A stretch of DNA of 7,194 nt from Solirubrobacterales bacterium (lineage in GTDB: Bacteria > Actinomycetota > Thermoleophilia > Solirubrobacterales > Solirubrobacteraceae). The stretch lies in NCBI GenBank assembly GCA_016215085.1, contig JACRMD010000265.1, positions 1 through 7,194 on the forward strand, read 5' to 3'. The position numbers and the translations under genes are program-made. How positions within the stretch are numbered: the stretch's first letter is position 1; every line of letters starts with the position of its first letter. Of this stretch, positions 5,569 to 7,194 are shown one piece after another. Under the pieces are notes generated by a model. It made no database searches, had not been told where the DNA came from, and saw only the letters and a list, made by a program, of their open reading frames with translations.

Positions 5569-6561
5569 GTGACCCCCTCCACGCACACCCTCCCCAACAC
5601 CCAGGTCGAGCAGCGGCTCGAGCAGCACCGCCGCGAGCTCACCGGCTACTGCTACCGGATGCTCGGCTCGTCGTTCGAGGCCGAGGACGCCGTCCAGGAG
5701 ACGATGGTCCGCGCCTGGAAGGGCGTGGAGCGCCTCGAGGCGCGCGAGGCGCTGCGGTCGTGGCTGTACCGCATCGCCACCAACGTCTGCCTGGACATGC
5801 TGCAGAGCGCCAAGCGCCGCGCGCAGCCGATGGATCTCGCCGAGCCGCAGACCGCCGACGCGCTGCTCGGCGCGCCGCTGCCGGAGACGACGTGGATCCA
5901 GCCGATGCCCGACGCGCGCGTGCTGCCCGACACCGGGGACCCCGCCGAGCTGGCGGCCTCGCGCGAGACGCTGAGGCTCGCCTTCGTCGCCGCGCTGCAG
6001 CACCTGCCGCCCAAGCAGCGCGCGGTGCTGATCCTGCGCGAGGTGCTGCGCTGGCAGGCCTCCGAGGTCGCCGAGCTGCTGGACACCACGACGGTGTCGG
6101 TCAACAGCGCGCTGCAGCGCGCGCGGGCGACCATCGACCAGATCGCCCCGCAGGAGGACGGCCCCGCGCAGGTCGACGAGGCCGAGCAGCAGGAGCTGCT
6201 GGCCAGGTACGTCGAGCTCTTCGAGCGCTACGACATCGAGGAGCTCGTCAAGCTCCTCGCGCACGACGCGAACTTCACGATGCCGCCGTTCGACCTCTGG
6301 CTGCGCGGGCCCGAGCAGGCCAAGCGGTGGATGCTCGGCCCGGGCATCGCCTGCAAGGACGCGAAGGTCTTCACCCGGTGGGCCAACGGCTGCCCGGCGA
6401 TGGCCTCCTACAAGCCCGACGAAGACGGCGTCTTCCGGCCGTGGGCGGTGGCCGTGCTCGAGGTCGAGGACGGCCGCATCACCAGCGTCCTCAACTTCCT
6501 GGGCGACCGGCTCTTCCCGGTCTTCGACCTCCCCGAGTCGCTGCCGCCCGACGCGTCCTAG
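5569..6561 (+). CDS. ECF sigma factor with C-terminal SnoaL-like domain (SigG/TIGR02960 type)
   Basis: The 330-aa protein directs RNA polymerase to alternative promoters. Sigma region 2 spans about 21-86 (LTGYCYRMLGSSFEAEDAVQ, SWLYRIATNVCLDML). A variable linker with GAPLPETTWIQPMPD (101-115) follows. Region 4 spans about 136-187 (FVAALQHLPPKQRAVLILRE; WQASEVAELLDTTTVSVNS as the helix-turn-helix). Residues about 204-320 form a SnoaL/NTF2-like domain, which in related ECF groups tunes activity in place of a separate anti-sigma factor. The linker wording and overall length match the TIGR02960/SigG lineage. The GTG at 5569 is chosen because a promoter ends 7 nt before it; upstream in-frame codons at 5533 and 5560 lie inside that promoter. 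No anti-sigma gene adjoins it. Its TAG overlaps the stop of the convergent gene. What it senses and its regulon are unknown. Confidence 0.92.
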   Translation: MTPSTHTLPNTQVEQRLEQHRRELTGYCYRMLGSSFEAEDAVQETMVRAWKGVERLEAREALRSWLYRIATNVCLDMLQSAKRRAQPMDLAEPQTADALLGAPLPETTWIQPMPDARVLPDTGDPAELAASRETLRLAFVAALQHLPPKQRAVLILREVLRWQASEVAELLDTTTVSVNSALQRARATIDQIAPQEDGPAQVDEAEQQELLARYVELFERYDIEELVKLLAHDANFTMPPFDLWLRGPEQAKRWMLGPGIACKDAKVFTRWANGCPAMASYKPDEDGVFRPWAVAVLEVEDGRITSVLNFLGDRLFPVFDLPESLPPDAS

Positions 6562-6815
6562 CCCACCAGGGCCAGGACGACCTCGTCGAGCGCGGGCCGG
6601 CGCATGGCGATCGCGTCGGCGCCCACGCCGGCGCGGTCCAGCCGCCGCGCGGCCTCCATCATCGCCCCGTCGCCGGCCGTCACGGCGACGCGCACGACGA
6701 CGCCGGCGACCTGCGGCGGGCCCGCGGCCATGCCGCGCAGCGCGGCGACCGCGGCGGGCGCGTGCGCGGGGTGGGTGAGACGGACCTCGACGTGCTCGCG
6801 CTGGATCGTTGCCAT
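6558..6815 (-). CDS. Orphan DrrA C-terminal (DUF4162-like) domain protein
   Basis: The 85-aa protein looks like only the tail of a daunorubicin-resistance-type ABC ATPase. EHVEVRLTHPAHAPAAVAAL (7-26) opens the domain, VVVRVAVTAGDGAMMEAARR (39-58) follows, and RAGVGADAIAMRRPALDEVV (61-80) with LALVG closes it. In DrrA proteins the matching end reads roughly 'GV...DIALRRPTLDEVFLALTG'. There is no Walker A, signature or Walker B motif anywhere upstream on this strand, so the nucleotide-binding part is absent. It could be a truncated relic or a genuine free-standing domain. ATG 6815 is the natural start; an in-frame GTG at 6833 would add six residues. It is divergent from a WYL-type regulator gene across 64 nt, and its stop overlaps the sigma gene's. 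Confidence 0.7.
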   Translation of the reverse strand: MATIQREHVEVRLTHPAHAPAAVAALRGMAAGPPQVAGVVVRVAVTAGDGAMMEAARRLDRAGVGADAIAMRRPALDEVVLALVG

Positions 6816-6879
6816 GCGCGCATGCTCGGCCACGTCTAGGTCAGGATGTGTCCGCAATGTGCGCGATCCTCGCCGGGCG
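6816..6879 (+). promoter_or_regulatory. Divergent intergenic region with a spaced AGGAT/ATCCT repeat
   Basis: These 64 nt must hold the promoters of both the DrrA-tail gene and the regulator gene. AGGAT (6843-6847) and ATCCT (6866-6870) are inverted with 18 nt between, which could be an operator for the adjacent regulator, but a 5-bp repeat is weak. On the minus strand TAGACG (6838 to 6833) is a possible -10 for the DrrA-tail gene. No good -10 at the leaderless distance is seen for the regulator. Confidence 0.3.
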
Positions 6880-7137
6880 ATGAGCGAGACCACCTCCAGC
6901 CGCCTGCTCACCCTGCTGTCGCTGCTGCAGGGCCGCCGCGACTGGCCCGGCGGCGAGCTCGCCGACCGCCTCGGCGTCTCGGGCCGCACGATCCGCCGCG
7001 ACGTCGAGCGGCTGCGCGACCTCGGCTACCCGGTGGAGTCGATGACCGGGCCCGCCGGCGGCTACCAGCTGCGCGCGGGCGCGGCGATGCCGCCGCTGCT
7101 GCTGAAGCTCCTGTTCACGATGATGCCGAAGCGCTAG
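6880..7137 (+). pseudogene. YafY/WYL-family transcriptional regulator, HTH part only (truncated)
   Basis: The frame encodes 85 aa. Residues 6-48 are a winged helix-turn-helix of the DeoR/HTH_11 type: SRLLTLLSLLQGRRDWPGGE, LADRLGVSGRTIRRDVERLR. They are followed by the wing DLGYPVESMTGPAGGYQLRAG (47-67). This is the standard start of YafY-type regulators, which are usually about 310-330 aa and continue 'MPPLLL' followed by an acidic D/E run into a ligand-sensing WYL domain. Here after MPPLLL (70-75) the sequence changes to KLLFTMMPKR and stops at a TAG (7135-7137). The WYL domain is therefore missing and the last ten residues look foreign. A shortened DNA-binding protein could be made, but a rearranged or mis-assembled gene is more likely. 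It is divergent from the DrrA-tail gene. Confidence 0.75.
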
Positions 7138-7194
7138 CCGGCGCTGCTGCGGCCGCTGGTGCGCAAGGTCTCGAACCAGGCGCTGACCGCGCTA
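7087..7194 (+). pseudogene. Internal fragment resembling a Gtt1-type glutathione S-transferase, interrupted by TAG
   Basis: In the same frame as the regulator, codons from 7087 read MPPLLLKLLFTMMPKR, then TAG at 7135, then PALLRPLVRKVSNQALTAL to the window end. The 19 codons after the stop almost all end in G or C, as real genes here do, and stay in the same frame. The wording matches the start of the helical C-terminal domain of Gtt1-like glutathione S-transferases, which have 'EGS-MPPLL-KL' followed by a basic '...RPLVRKV...' helix. This is recognition from memory. No GST N-terminal thioredoxin-like domain precedes it, so it is a fragment joined to the regulator. Confidence 0.5.

Noticed and set aside
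3718..6264. An 848-codon open frame on the minus strand
   Set aside because: It is antisense to the GroES-like, transporter and sigma genes, and its translation is a low-complexity Arg/Gly/His/Asp-rich sequence typical of shadow frames in GC-rich DNA.
6813..6824. 12-bp palindrome CATGCGCGCATG covering the DrrA-tail start codon
   Set aside because: It is tempting as an operator, but at this GC content several 12-bp palindromes are expected by chance in 7 kb, and no second copy was seen.
1..7194. CRISPR array, insertion sequence, prophage or toxin-antitoxin module
   Set aside because: No regularly spaced direct repeats, transposase or integrase motifs, flanking target duplications or paired small toxin/antitoxin genes were found by reading. 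The tRNA at the left edge shows no repeated 3'-end copy inside the window that would mark an integrated element.

Overview
The window is very GC-rich with almost exclusively G/C third codon positions and tightly packed genes. Gene content (a TIGR02960/SigG-type ECF sigma factor with a SnoaL-like tail, an RsbW-like kinase, a stand-alone LigD-type ligase, a divergent GroES-like protein, a DHA2 transporter and a WYL-family regulator) points to a high-GC actinobacterium. Individual protein flavours (the small two-helix membrane protein, the secreted 'SCxTAxRVA' protein, the GroES variant) resemble Thermoleophilia/Solirubrobacterales. That placement is inference from remembered family resemblance, not a search.

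Layout. 1-26 is the 3' end of a tRNA. 27-213 is a non-coding stretch with hairpins, leading to a 109-aa two-helix membrane protein (214-543). A strong 13-bp hairpin (552-582) separates it from an ATP-dependent DNA ligase (628-1554). Converging on the ligase, with overlapping stop codons, is a small secreted protein (1551-1925, minus). Divergent from that is a helical-domain plus two-TM channel-like protein (1992-2804), then an RsbW-type anti-sigma kinase (2850-3362), which converges with an 89-aa unknown (3367-3636, minus). Divergent again is a GroES-like protein (3733-4038), followed closely by a 14-TM DHA2 efflux transporter (4063-5529) and an ECF sigma factor (5569-6561). The sigma gene converges, again through overlapping stops, with an 85-aa orphan DrrA-tail (DUF4162-like) protein (6558-6815, minus). 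That gene is divergent from the HTH part of a YafY/WYL regulator (6880-7137).

How they fit together. There is no single obvious pathway. The theme is stress and envelope housekeeping: end joining or repair ligase, chaperonin cofactor, efflux pump, alternative sigma factor and anti-sigma kinase. The GroES-like/MFS pair is the only likely operon; the sigma gene has its own good promoter. Several starts sit 7-8 nt after a TANNNT -10 box, which suggests leaderless transcripts.

The oddest place is the right end. After the regulator's 'AMPPLLL' segment the frame stops looking like a WYL protein and looks like the middle of a Gtt1-type glutathione S-transferase, broken by a TAG. This is either a recombination scar or an assembly chimera at the edge of the sequence. 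I found no convincing undescribed multi-gene system. The best leads are that junction, the orphan DrrA tail, and the channel with a GVG filter.
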